The position numbers and the translations under genes were made by a program. This document shows positions 1-12,500 of a DNA stretch of 20,054 nt, one piece after another. Below the pieces are notes generated by a model. The model did no database searches and had not been told where the DNA came from. It saw nothing but the letters and a program-made list of their open reading frames with translations. Where the stretch lies: positions 1-20,054 of IMG/VR virus record IMGVR_UViG_3300034175_000008. One strand, 5' to 3'. The DNA comes from a virus. The number at the start of each line of letters is the position of its first letter. Within the stretch, counting starts at the first letter, position 1.

Positions 1-2386
1 GATAAGCAGGTAATACAAAACGAGGGTCTCGTGTTCTACCTATCTCATGAAAGATAATATCACCATCATCTTCAACAGGGTCTACACCTGGAAAGTGAAC
101 ATACCAAACGTATTCAGAGAAGCCTTGCCAACCACTTACATTTGAACACGTAAGAACACCACTCGAAGGTGTACCATCAGTGTTTGCTGCATAAGCAATA
201 TAATCAGGAGCAGGAGGTCTTGAATCATAGAGATTAGGCGCATTGATATAAACATCATCTTGCACATTCCATGCAAGCTGTGTATAATCAAAACGAGTAC
301 CTACAACTTCAACAACACCATTCTCATCAATCTTTACTGAATTAACACGAATGTAAAGATCAGATTCATGTCCAATCTTTAAAGTCTCACTCTCAATTTT
401 AAGAAAGTCACCAGGTTCTGGAAACTTAGATTCCAACCAATAACGTAGTTTAAAGCCAATAGCAGTTCTACTTGTTCTAACCAGTTCTTCAGCCTTAGCA
501 AGTGCATGATAAGGATCAGTAATCGTATCAGAGAAGATTTCTTGCTCAAGAGGAACTTGACCATCTTCTTCCATCATATCCTGATAGACTTCATCTGAAT
601 AGTTAACTTCAATAAATTCAGAATAAGTGACAGAACGTGTAGTCCAAATCAGCTTACTACCAGTGCCTATTGTAGCAGCAACAGCTGTACGAGCGCCACC
701 AGAACCATCAGTAGAAATTAAAGTAACTTCATACACTCTATATTCTGTTGCGTGTCCAAGATTTACTGTAGAAGTATGCAGACCACGAGAACCTCCATCA
801 TCCCAATCAAAGTGATGAATAGTTGCATTACCATTATACACATCTTTGATAGTAAGATCTAATTCATCATCACAAGCAGCTTTAATAGTGTATGTGGCAT
901 TCTCACCAGGATTTGTTTTAAAGATGTAAGTAAGTGTAATAGTTTCACCATCACCTTGCCAAACACCATAGTTATTCAAATACTGACCACCATCTTCTTC
1001 TTCATCGTAACCAGCTTCAGCAGGTAATGGATAACGAAAGCTACCAATACCTCTAAGATGACTCTCATTAGACTTAGGAGGCCAAGATGCAGAATCTTCT
1101 TTCCACTGTTCAAATTCGTTATGAAATCTAACAGTGCAGCTATTTAATCTTTCAGAGCCAGTTGGCCATTGAATAGAAATTTCTTGAGCTTCAACAAGGC
1201 GTGTATCATCAATCGTGTCTGCAAGAATAATGTCGTCGTTAGTCTCAGGATATTGCAGAGATAAACGATACTGACCGGCAGACCATACTAAACGTCCATC
1301 ACCCATAGAAGAAAGAATAGTTTCAATGTTTTCACGATGTGGCTTAGCAGTGTCAATAAGAGTATTCAATTCATAGAGAGGTAAATCTCTATTAGTAATA
1401 AATACAGTACCATCAGTATTCTGATAGAACTTACCACCAACACGTACATCTTCTTGAACAATAGTGTCGCAGATTGCAGCAGCAGCTTCAAACGAAGGTA
1501 GGTCAAGATCTTCTTCAGTAAGTGCTTTACCAGCTAAAGGCTCTAAGAGATAGTCTAAAAGGCACCAAGCAGGATTATTCGTATACACTCTAGTCGTCTG
1601 AAGAACACCACCAATAACCTTACGTACCTTGCGACCTTCAATTAAGAACTGAAGCATCGGCACACCATTGAATTGTGGTGCATCGCGATTTAAACGAAAG
1701 CTTGCAGCAGCCCATGCCATGTTAGTAAACTTGGCGTCTCTACGTTCACTAAAGTTAAGCGTGTGGATAGTATCAGCTTCACCACCATCATAGTGACAGT
1801 CAATTCTTAAAGCAGCAACAACAGTTTTCTTCTTACCGTCAGAGGTCTCAGTGCTAGAATAGAAGTTACCAAGAGCAGGGTCATTTACATAACGCCCTTC
1901 ATCAATGATAACATCAGAAACTGAATTAATTGGACCTAAGCAAAGAGCCTGTTGGAAGTACAGAAACTCATTCTGACCGCCTTTAGTAAGACTTTCTGAC
2001 ATGTAACCACGAATACCGCCAGTTACAGTGCCAGTACCATTTACACGTTCATAATTTCCAGTACTTGGTTCAAAGTAAAGCTGACTATAATCATAAGAAT
2101 AACCGGCTTTGTTCACAATACCTGTAAGAAAGCTCTTATCAGCATTTGGTGCTGTATATAAGAACTGTCCTTTAGTAGCGTGCCAAGCACGAAAGCCTCC
2201 AATCTTATTTCGACCGTAAGCAATAGGAAGATATCCAGCGTCACCTTCTACAGGGATTTCGAGACCTTTACGAGCCTCGGCAGCCTTTGTTGCTTTCTCA
2301 GCAGCTTTCTTTGCTTGCACAACTTGGTATGCAGTAGCAAGAGCAATGATAACAAAGATTGCAATGGAAATAGGATCAATACCCAT
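1..2386 (-). CDS. J-like central tail tip protein (Phage-tail_3 type), 3' end beyond window
   Basis: The frame is open from an ATG at 2386-2384 to base 2 with no stop, at least 795 codons, so the C-terminus is missing. Residues 5-22 form a hydrophobic helix (PISIAIFVIIALATAYQVV), followed by a Lys/Ala/Glu-rich helix to about residue 40. Then comes an IPVEGDAGYLPIAYGRNKIG stretch, which matches the 'YGr.rvGG' opening of lambda J/Phage-tail_3 tail proteins. The middle has hub-like segments such as LNFSERRDAKFTN. Residues about 467-580 look like an inserted beta-sandwich. From about residue 615 the pattern DPYHALAKAEELVRTSR and later PEPGDFLKIESETL is typical of this family, followed by a possible fibronectin-like domain. 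By family knowledge it sits at the tail tip and contacts the receptor. Its ATG overlaps the TAA of the preceding gene (TAATG), suggesting translational coupling. Confidence 0.85.
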   Translation of the reverse strand, partial: MGIDPISIAIFVIIALATAYQVVQAKKAAEKATKAAEARKGLEIPVEGDAGYLPIAYGRNKIGGFRAWHATKGQFLYTAPNADKSFLTGIVNKAGYSYDYSQLYFEPSTGNYERVNGTGTVTGGIRGYMSESLTKGGQNEFLYFQQALCLGPINSVSDVIIDEGRYVNDPALGNFYSSTETSDGKKKTVVAALRIDCHYDGGEADTIHTLNFSERRDAKFTNMAWAAASFRLNRDAPQFNGVPMLQFLIEGRKVRKVIGGVLQTTRVYTNNPAWCLLDYLLEPLAGKALTEEDLDLPSFEAAAAICDTIVQEDVRVGGKFYQNTDGTVFITNRDLPLYELNTLIDTAKPHRENIETILSSMGDGRLVWSAGQYRLSLQYPETNDDIILADTIDDTRLVEAQEISIQWPTGSERLNSCTVRFHNEFEQWKEDSASWPPKSNESHLRGIGSFRYPLPAEAGYDEEEDGGQYLNNYGVWQGDGETITLTYIFKTNPGENATYTIKAACDDELDLTIKDVYNGNATIHHFDWDDGGSRGLHTSTVNLGHATEYRVYEVTLISTDGSGGARTAVAATIGTGSKLIWTTRSVTYSEFIEVNYSDEVYQDMMEEDGQVPLEQEIFSDTITDPYHALAKAEELVRTSRTAIGFKLRYWLESKFPEPGDFLKIESETLKIGHESDLYIRVNSVKIDENGVVEVVGTRFDYTQLAWNVQDDVYINAPNLYDSRPPAPDYIAYAANTDGTPSSGVLTCSNVSGWQGFSEYVWYVHFPGVDPVEDDGDIIFHEIGRTRDPRFVLPAY

Positions 2387-2973
2387 TATTTCTTACCCCA
2401 TTTCAAAATGACTGCAGAAGACCCTTCATAGACGGCATCAAAGCTACTATCTGTAGCATCTTTCTGTCTAACAAAGTCTCTACTAAGATAGTAACCTTTT
2501 ACCATATCTAATGAGATAAGAGGGCTAACACCCACTAATTCAAGATCGACAGAACCTTCTTCTGTATCAACCAAATAGGCAGCGCTATTAATACGACCTT
2601 TATATGACACAAAAGTATCTGCAATATCAGTGTAAGGAAGACCTGTTGCTGGATTAATAAACCCAACTCTAACTTCCATGACCTTACCTACAAGGCCTTG
2701 ACCAAGCAAAGCACCATCCGCAAAGGCTGGGTCTGCTAAAATCACTTTGTATTGTTCTCTATCAACAGTCGTATTAAGCTGCGGCGGATCTGCTGATTTA
2801 AGTTTACCATCAGCTAAATAAGTAATACCATTGGATAGAGTAACATCTGCAAAGTGACTCGTTGTATTAAAGTGAATCATACCATCGTTGTAGTGCCTCA
2901 CGAGCACCATGTAAAAAGATGAAATGGTTTCATTCGCTATTAATGCAACAACGTTACTTGAGAGTTGTCTCAT
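2386..2973 (-). CDS. DUF2163-like tail tip (baseplate hub) protein
   Basis: 195 residues. It starts MRQLSSNVVALIANETISSF and shows an early FNTTSHFADVTLSNGITYLA segment, in which a 'field displayed, then threshold' beta pattern resembles phage DUF2163/BR0599-type proteins. The C-terminus FVRQKDATDSSFDAVYEGSS followed by WGKK resembles the 'R..p.DtS.d.v......WGk' ending of hub proteins lying just before J-like genes. The position between a probable distal tail protein and the J-like protein supports a role in the tail tip ring. The start ATG overlaps the previous stop as ATGA (2973-2970), and no good Shine-Dalgarno site is visible, so reinitiation by coupled translation is likely. The family match is from memory of the pattern; the structural role is inference from position. 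Confidence 0.6.
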   Translation of the reverse strand: MRQLSSNVVALIANETISSFYMVLVRHYNDGMIHFNTTSHFADVTLSNGITYLADGKLKSADPPQLNTTVDREQYKVILADPAFADGALLGQGLVGKVMEVRVGFINPATGLPYTDIADTFVSYKGRINSAAYLVDTEEGSVDLELVGVSPLISLDMVKGYYLSRDFVRQKDATDSSFDAVYEGSSAVILKWGKK

Positions 2974-3581
2974 AATACTTGTAGTTTCTCTATAATTTTG
3001 ATTGTTCCGTTGTCCATCAAGATACCGTCTGTAAATACCATGCCTGTTACAACATCAGTATCATATAGACCTTTCATGATGACATCATCAAGATAACTGA
3101 CAGCAGTTCCACCTGGAACAGCCATCCGTAATTCTGGATAGATATTTAGAGTAGTCTCGGCTTCCATATTATTAGTAGCCATGTAAATCTTATCATGATT
3201 TGCGAATTTTAGAAATGTGCCTTTTGGAACAAGGCCACTATGTCCTGCGATTGTTACCGAAGAAGCTCCTAGAGAGCCTGTAGCAGTAATGGCAGCGGTG
3301 CATGTTCTCCGCTTTATTACGCCAATATTCTGCGGCATCACAATGAACATAGGTTCAGAATTCCCGCTCGTTACAAAGTTTACGAATAGATCATTCGCAG
3401 TGAGCGTAAGAGGCATTAAGTTGGTTTCAATTTCCCAACGTTGTGCCGTCCTACGACTCACCTTACGATGTAATGATAGGGTATCTGCCATGAAGATCGG
3501 ATGATTGCTTTTCACAGTCATGGGAGCCACGAACTGTGCTAAGGTCTCACCCGTATCTGGATCATAGATACCGTACATCAT
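2970..3581 (-). CDS. Probable distal tail / tail tip protein
   Basis: 203 residues from the ATG at 3581, the first base but four after the tape measure stop (TAA at 3588-3586). An in-frame GTG at 3617 would add 12 residues inside the tape measure gene but has no ribosome site, so I reject it. The protein is beta-rich: MMYGIYDPDTGETLAQFVAP, then a basic stretch SLHRKVSRRTAQRWEIETN, then alternating hydrophobic strands and no membrane segment. The R..RW.IE pattern followed by 'MPLTLTANDLFVNF' recalls the first belt of distal tail or tube-initiator proteins. The slot directly after the tape measure is where siphoviruses usually encode the distal tail protein. I do not recognise the family with certainty; the function is inferred mainly from position. 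Confidence 0.5.
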   Translation of the reverse strand: MMYGIYDPDTGETLAQFVAPMTVKSNHPIFMADTLSLHRKVSRRTAQRWEIETNLMPLTLTANDLFVNFVTSGNSEPMFIVMPQNIGVIKRRTCTAAITATGSLGASSVTIAGHSGLVPKGTFLKFANHDKIYMATNNMEAETTLNIYPELRMAVPGGTAVSYLDDVIMKGLYDTDVVTGMVFTDGILMDNGTIKIIEKLQVL

Positions 3582-3585
3582 TTTA

Positions 3586-6500
3586 TTATCTTCTTGCGCT
3601 TGTGAAACCACTTTCACGATTGTTTGAATTTACGCCATCAGTGATCTGTGGGAGCATTTCGTAAACATGTCTACGAGTTTGCCTAGAGATATCACCAATA
3701 ATTCTGAGATTAACAGTAGTACCAGCTTTTGCTTTACCCATAGATCTAGGGTCGATACCAGGTTTTGCTGGTCTCATATTGACACTAGAAGTAGATGGTG
3801 CGCTACCTACTAAACCGCCTACTGCAAACTTATTCTTATTGATTGCTTCAAGGACAGGCAAATAGGCTCTTGTTGATTTCTCGTTGATGATGTATTCGCC
3901 ATTAGATACCCAAGCAGGAATGGAATCAGATGTACCAGTACCAGGACCAGCAAACTTACCACCACCAGCTTTCTTTTGAGCACCCCCGAAGCCTCCAGTA
4001 AGAAGCATCAGTAAAGGACTTAGCATTTTCAAGAAGCCACCACCAGCAAATCCAGGAATTAAACCACCAGCTTTCTTCTTCATAATCCCTGTGCTACCCA
4101 ACAGAAGAAGTAGAGGACTTAAGAACTTTAAGAACCCACCACCCTTGAATCCAGGAATCATTCCACCCTTAGCAAACTTAGGCATAGCACCATCACGGCC
4201 AACCATACCACCACCTGAAAAGAGTTTAGCAAGAAGATTACCAGCAAGTATACCAAGAATACCAGCAATACCTGCTTGTCCACCCAACATACCACCAATA
4301 CCACCACCTGCTCCGCCAGCACCTAAAGCTCCAGCAGCACCTGTACCGCTACCTGCAGCACCTGTAAGAACAGAAGATAGTTGTTCACTACCAGTTAAGA
4401 ACGATGTGTCAAGACTACTAGCAAAATCAGTAGCAATATTAGGAAGTTTATCAGTCAGTAAGAATGCACCATCTTGTACAGCTTCACCACCACTCATAAC
4501 GCTTGAGAAACCCTTTTCAGGACTTAACAAACTATTCATAAGAGGCGAGGGTCCACCAGTAGCAAAAGGAGCAACATTACCAAGGAAACCACCAGAAAGG
4601 CTATCAGCACCACCAGCAATTTTATTACCAAGACCACCACCAGCGCCATAAAGACCCTGACCAAGTCGTCTAAACATATTACTAAAGATACCATTCTCAC
4701 CAGTGATTGGTTCCATCAATCCATTAACAAATCCATCAATGATAGACTTTGTAAACGTATCTAAGAAACCCTTAAGCGCACTCTTCCAATCACCACCAGT
4801 AATAGCAGCAGTCAGAGTATCACGTACACCTGCATCAAACGATTGAGCAAGATTCTCTCCTGCATCAATCGCACCAGCACGAAGATTATCAATACCCTTA
4901 GCAAGAAGACCTAATGCATCAGCAGTATCCATAGCTTTAAGTTGCAATTGCGACGTATCTATACCATTAATATTACCCTGAGCAATAAGAGACTCAAGAT
5001 TCCTCAAGTAGTCTTGCATAGCAGACATCTTAAGAAGTTGAGCATTAGTAGCTGATCTTAACGTATCTACGTTTATACCAGAATCTGCGAGATTGAATAG
5101 ATCACCATCACGTTGTGATAGACCTGCCCTTTGCGTCCTATTAAAGTCACGAGCTTGCCTATCTGCATCTTCACGTGCAAAAACACTGTCGTTAACACCA
5201 CTTTTAAGACGCTTAGCAGTTACAACAATATTATCTGGTTCACTTGCAACAGCAGCAGGGACAGCTTCAGCAACCGCAGTCTTAACAGCAGCAGCCCATC
5301 TAAATGCAAGATGCGAATGATCACCTTCATCTAGGTGTTCAATTATCTCATAACCAGCTTTTCGATAAGCAGCTACAATTGTAGCATGGTTGACACCGCG
5401 ATCTCTTGCGATATCAACTGCTTGACCTGTCAGATGTAGACTATTAGGTACACCACCAACTTTTCTATTATGTGCAACAGAACGTCTAGTACTTGTAACA
5501 GTGCCAAATTGATCACCAAGCGCAGCAGCACTATTTAAGCTAGTACCACCAGTAGAAACAGGAGCGGTGGCATTAAAGATATTCTGACCTTTAAGAGTCT
5601 TATGAATACCTTGTAGCTCATCCCTCGATTGTTCTGCAACAGTCTTTAATTGCTCTGTAGGTGTTCCAAGCATACCTTGAAGTCTGGCTTCCAATCCAGT
5701 CTTTGCAGCACTTTGGAATTCAGCAAGAACGCTACTAGCGCTTTCACCGGCACCATATTTATTGAGAATGTCAGAAAGTTTCTTGGGCATTTCATCACCA
5801 AGAACTGTCGCAATTTTAACAATTTGTTCAGCAGCAAGACCTTCCTTAATAGCGCCATTACGCGTACCCTTAGGAATCTTCAAGAACTGTTGGAATGAAC
5901 CCTGATAGTTAGGATACAATTCCTTCATCTTCTCAAAAGCAGTCTTAGCACCATGCGTTAATGCATCCGCAAAATCGATACCAATGCCATTGAGCACAGA
6001 GACTAATTCACCAGATGATCTAAGAGATCTCATCGCAGATAGCACAGCTTCGTCAGTATTGCCGAAGACACTCTTACCAGTCTCATTATACTTCGCCAAT
6101 TCTGAAGAAATATGAATGGATAGCATAGATAGTCTTTTAGCAAAGCCTAGATCAAGATACTCTAATGAAAGCGTATCAAGACTTGTAGAGAAGGCTTCAT
6201 TGATATTTTCAGCATACTTATTAAGTGAGTCAGTACTTGCTTTGATAAATAGCGATCTATCAGCTTCAGCCTTATTAACCTGTTTCAGAACACCAAGATA
6301 CTCTTCAATACTGCTAGCATCATCAGCCTTAGCTCGTAGTAATACGATTTCTTTCTCGTACTGAACTATTTCACCAAGTTGACCTGCTGTTAGTTTCGAA
6401 GCAAATTCAATACCATTATTAGAGATAATCTCATTTAACGATGCACCAGTGTTACCAAAGCTCTTGACAATCTCCGAACGCATTTGCGCTAAGAGGTTTG

Positions 6501-9500
6501 CCTTATTTGCAAGCAAACTAGATACATCATCAGTTGGTGAAGCTTTCTCAAGCTGTTCCTCAATATCATGTATCTGTTTAGCAACACTAGAAAGAGTTTT
6601 ACGCGAATTACCTTCAAGTCTAGCAAAACCAAGTTCAGAAATAGCAATACCAGCTTCATTGACATCAGCGAGGAGTTCTTTGAAACCGTACTTATCTTTG
6701 GTAGCTGCCTTTTCTTTAGCTGGTGCTTGTGTTAGTGCATCCAAACCTTCTTTAAACTTAGCAAAATCAACTGCCGCTCTCGCAAGGCCATCTGAAATAT
6801 TAGATGGAACATCTTTTCCTTCATTGACTAAACGTTGGACTTCACCACCATAAAGGGCTTGTCGCGCAGCAGCATTTGTAGCTTGACCTGTAAGCTTATT
6901 AAACTGATCTGGTCTACCTTTGTTTCTAAAGACTTCACTATTAGGCGCGACAGGTAATCCACCCATGTTACCTAAATAGGCAGTTAGAGCAGTTCCTGAA
7001 ACACCAGCTTTAGAAGCATTTATAACTGAATCATTTAAAGCCTTAGCAGCAACTAATTTGGTTTGATTCATTTGATTCTGAAGAGCTTTCATAGCCTCTT
7101 GGGTACGTTCAATAGCTTTAACACTATTGTCACCAAGGCCAGCAGCAATTGCCTGATCTAAAGCGACTTCAGCAAGTTGTGTCTTCCGAATCTCATCAGC
7201 AAGGTCAATAATATTCTCAGTTGGTAGATTGATATATTGCGCCATATCGATTGTAGGAATGCTAAGTTGACCTAATGCACTATTCAGACCTTCAAGCGTA
7301 AAGTCTTTTGCACCAGCACTAATTGCTTCTTTTCTTTCTTGAAGCATTCTTTTAAGAGCTGCATTACTACCTTTACGATCGCCTCTTGATACTGCATTAT
7401 CAAAATCAGTCTTAGCTTTCTTATATTCATCAGTCGCTGTTTGAAAGAGTGCGGCTGCCCCAGAAAGATCACCACGCATGAACATTAAAGCTTTATCAGA
7501 GAATGTATCTCCAAATAAACTCTTCTGCTCGCCAATAAGACCTTCATTTGAAGAGGTCTTTTCAAGGTATTCAGCGTAAGCTTTAGCTGAATCATCAGCA
7601 GCTTTCTTATTAGCAACAGCAATCTGTTGTGCAGTATCAGTATGCGCACCAAGAATATCCTTAGCGGCATTTCGAGATAGTGCAAGATATCCTAAAAGGA
7701 TTTTACGATCTTTAGCACCGCCAAAGAACTTCTCACCATCTTCACCAAAGTCAAGACCAAGTTCTTTCATTTCAACAGAGAAGGCTGCTAAGTCTTTCTT
7801 GAATTTAGCAATCTTCTCACGCTGCTCATTTAGTCTAATAAAGGCTTCTGTACCCTTATCAAGAGCAGCTTTGATTCTATCGAGCTCTGCCTTTTCTTCT
7901 TTCTGACGCTTCAGATAGTTCGCATAAGTACCATCAACAGCATAGCTATAATGAGAATTCTGCATACGTAACATTGCTGCTAAATATGCATCTTCCAGTG
8001 TGTTGATATCCTTAAGTTCGTCTTCAGTAGCAAAAGGCGATAGTCTAGCAACTTGCTTCGCATTATTCACACGTTTAGCTTGTTCGCCACCAGTACCGTC
8101 AAAGCGTTTATCTCGACTTCTTTCACGTAACGCTTTGAAGTTAGGATCATCATTGATTGCTTGACCTATACTTCTAAAGGTCTCAACAACTCCAATTCCA
8201 AACGATTTGAAGAAGCCCGCAGTTGGTTTACCAATATTCCTATTAAGGATTTCTCCAGCATCAGTAGCATCTTTACCAATTTTATCAAAAAGTCTTTGAA
8301 TAGGTTGATCTAAACCATACTTCTCATCGAAACTAGCGATTGCTTCATTAGCCGTATCAAGACCTAAGAAACGATCAATTCTGCTACCTATACCATTATC
8401 AGGTGTGAATAGCTTTTCGTTATTAGTCTTAGTCTTAGTTAAGAATGGATTCTCTTTTTGTTCAGCATCCGCTCTAAATGGATAACGTGCCAATAGTTCA
8501 CGAATATTTGCAATTGCAGCCTCAGCGTCTCTTTGCTGACCTTCAGTTAGTTTACCTTGCTTCGCAGCCAGATCATTGAACTGTTCAGTAGTAGTTTTAA
8601 ATTCACCAAGGTTAGCTTTAATAGCAGCGAGTTGAGAAGGTGCTAACTTGTTATAATCAATGTTACGAATATCAGTACCAAGACCAACTTTCTTCCCATC
8701 GATATCAAGATTTCCAAATTCTTTACTAAGTGCTGCACCTTTACCAACATTGCTCTGTGCTTCAAAACCAAGGAAACCAATAAGTTTGTCGCCAAAGAAT
8801 TTAAGGTTATCACCAAAAGATTCAAAAGGTCCAAACAAACCTGTTATAGTAGCAGCAAGTAATACAAAACCACCAGCTATAAGACCAATCGTACCAATAA
8901 TTGGAAGCAATGCAGTACCAAGCCCACCTGCTGCAGCAAGAGCACCACCAGCAACACCACCAGCAAGTGACCCAATACCACCAATCAGTTTCTTAGAGCC
9001 AACACCAATACCACCTTTTACACCACCTGCAGCAAGACCACTAGCACCAACAGCAACACTCGTTCCAATACTACCTAATAAACCTTTAATCTGAAGCTTA
9101 CGAAGTTCTGCACCCATGCTTCTAATACCTTGAATGCGTTGCATCCAAAAGTCTTTAGAAAGGAATGTTGTATTAATTCGTCTAGCTACAGCATTAAATT
9201 TCTCAGAAAGGCCAGCAGTAGCAGCAGTAAGACCAGCAGCATTAGCGCCACTTACACCTTTTTCAAGACGTCTTTTGCGCTTTGAAAGTTCCTTTTCCAT
9301 ATCTGCATCAAGCTCTTTCTTAAAGCCTCTTGCATTACTGAAAGGATTTTCTTTCTTAAACGTATTAACTTTAATATCGCGTTGAGCTACTAAACCGTCT
9401 CTGACTTTGGCTAACTTATCTCTGATCTTATCATCGATAAAGCTATTCTTTGCACTACTAAATGTGCGCAAGCCTCTAAAACTTTTTGCCAAAAGATTGA

Positions 9501-12500
9501 CAGCAACGATCGTACCACCTACACCAATAACAAGACCAGCAATGTTGCTTCCAAACAAACCAACAGCATCAGCTGCACCAGTAGATGCACTAGCAATACT
9601 AGCTAAACCAATAGCCAATGCACCGAATACAGCAAATTTACCAAATGTAGTACGTAAAGGTGATAGAGCAAATAATAGAGCACTTTGTAATGCATCTTTC
9701 AATTTCCCAAACATATTAGGAAGTCTAGAAGCACCAGCCGAAATTGATCTATCAAAAGCAGCAAAGTAATTAAGGAAAGCAGTTTTAATTTCCGAAGCGC
9801 CTTCAACAACAGCCTTACGACCATCTTTTAAGAGAGCACCAACATTACTACCAAAGACTTTCTTACCTTTAATACCACCAGCTAATTGAGTAAAGGCTGC
9901 AGTAAAGTTAGTATTTGCTTTTCTACCACCCTTGCCATTATCGCCTGTACCAAAAAGTTCACCAAGACTTAGTTGCTTCTTAGCATACGCATCACGGTTC
10001 TTAATGATGTTATTTAAAACAACACCAATATTGCTACCAAAGCTACGAAGACCATCAACAATACCACTTTGCGTTCCAGAGAGTGACTTACGAAAACCTC
10101 CAAAGACAGAAGTGAAACCACCTAAAGCATTTATAGCAAGTTGTGCTAAGAATGAATCCTTAGGGAAGATCTTCTTAATAAATTCGAAACCTTTAAGAAC
10201 AATATTACCAAGAAGTGAAGCCCACTGAACACCTAATTCTGCCAACAATCTAGCGCCACCGTCTCTACCGAATAATGCAATAGCAAAGAATGGTAAAGCA
10301 GCAAATGTTGCAGAGACCATTCCAAAAGCATCAGTAAAGCCTAGTGCCATGATACCTGAAGCAGCAAGAGCAAACGTAGGCGAGCTAAATAGTTTACCAG
10401 CAAGTTTATAAGCATTTGACTTAGCAACAGTACCTGGAATCGAACCTATAAGACCAGAGTAGGCATTTATAAGCGTTCCAAGGATACCATCAGCTTGTCG
10501 GGTAGCTTCTCCATCTTTACCCTTTTTGAGAGTGCCGAATAGAAGATTACCAATAGAAACTCTAGCAGTCTTGCTTAGAATTGCATATGCAGCGGCAATA
10601 CCTAAGACGCCATGAATGACTTCATTGCTGAACAGTGGAACAACGTTACCTACAAGATTAAACAGCTTTGAAGCAAAAGCACCAAAAGGAGGAAATGCTT
10701 CGTCAAGTAAAGCACTAATAAAAGATGCAAAACCTTTACCAATAACAACAGCAAAATCAAACATGCTTTCAGCAAAGTTATTGATAAATTCGCCAGCAAG
10801 TCTACCAGCCATTTCACCTAAAAGAGGTCCAAGATGGAGTACAGCACCATTAGTGATATCGTTAAATAGTGAGAAGAAATAACCAATAGCAAAGAGTTTC
10901 ACTTTACCACTGAGCAAACTACTACCACTCATTAAGACAAAAGCAGCAGCAAAGATACCACCAAACGAGGTAGCTAATTTACTAACAGCATCACCCCAAT
11001 CAATCTTAGTGATTGTATTAGTGAATTCTTCAGTATTAAGCGAGATAGTCTTAAAGATCGCTGCAACTTGAACGCCAAGATTAGAAAAGCCAGTAATGAT
11101 GAAATCTTTAAAGCTGGAGATACCACCTTCAGCACCACCAAGCTTTCTCGTGTAGTCGACGATACCATCAATTGTATCAGGCCAATAAGAATGTCCTACA
11201 ACTGCATCCCAAATATCAAAGAAAGTTTCTTTAATGAAATCTCCGAATTCACTAACACGCCGTTCAACTTTTCTTAATGGGCCAGCCGCACTATCAAAGA
11301 TGTCTTTAAAAAGTCTCTGAATAAAACTAAGAGCCTCTTGCGTACCCTCTTTGAGTGCATCAAACATTTCTCCAAAGCTTAGACCACTAAGACTTTTAGC
11401 AAGTCCATCAGTGAAGCCAACAAAGATACCAGCAAGGAAAGAAATCGTTCCACCAATACCAACAACAATACCATTATAGAGTTGCTCAGCAATTGACTTA
11501 GAGAAATAATCTTTCTCAAAAATCTTTCCGAATAGTGTACCTATGGCAGATGCTACCGTTTTCAAACCAGCAACAAGACCAGCAGCTAAAGCTTTAGAAA
11601 GCTTCACACCACTAGCAAAGTTAAAGGTATTTGCAAAACCATCGATAAGAGCATCGCCAATGACTTGAGCATTAATTCTGAATTTCGATAAGACTAAGTT
11701 AACGTCAGGTGCAAAGATATCGCTATAAACACGCTTAATGATAGCACCAAAACCAAGAAAAGCACCTTTGATTTGATCAAAACGCGTATCACGGATCCGA
11801 ATAAGACGATTTTCTACAAGACCAAGCGAAATTGCAGTATCTTCAATTGCATACGTAAATTGTTTAGCTTGATCAACAGGTGCGCTAAAAGTCCCTTTAA
11901 GATCACTTAAGTTAATAGCAAACGAATTTCTCGCTTGATTAAGCTTCTCAAAGTTATCTACAAATTCTTTCAATGATTTTGACTGAAAAAGCTCTACATA
12001 ACCGCGAGCAATTTCATTATCCTTGCCAAATACATTTACTAGCTCGCTGACTTCTTCAAGTTTACGACTGAGAGGTAGAAGCTTTTTGTAAACGTCAGTC
12101 TCAAGCGTTCTTCCAAAGATGACAAGCTGTCTAGTACCTTCAGAAAATACATTAGCAACTGGTCCAGCAATAACAGGAACTAGTCCTTTAAGCTTTATCA
12201 TGGACGATTGAAAGTAACTAAAGGTTTGAGCAATTAAATCAATAGTAAGTCTTACATTTTTACGAATTTCCTCAGGATTAAAGAAACTCGGGTCTTCGCC
12301 TTTAGGTTGCTTAAAACGACCAAATAATTTTTGTAATTTGCTTTCAGGAATATCAATATTTTTCTCTTTGTCAAAGAAGCTTTGTAAAGCTTTAACCATT
12401 GACGAAGAACGCTGTTGGATACCAATAGCAACAGGTGACGTATTGAACTTTTGAAAGAAATCAGTCTTAATAGAAGACATTTCTCTAACATAATTCTTGA

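Noticed and set aside
3615-3617. GTG start for the distal tail-type gene inside the tape measure
   Set aside because: It has no ribosome site and would create a 32-base overlap. The ATG at 3581 lies just after the tape measure stop.
4091-4651. 186-codon proline-rich plus-strand frame
   Set aside because: It is the antisense of the Gly-rich tape measure C-terminal region: glycine codons read backwards become proline. It has no domain pattern.
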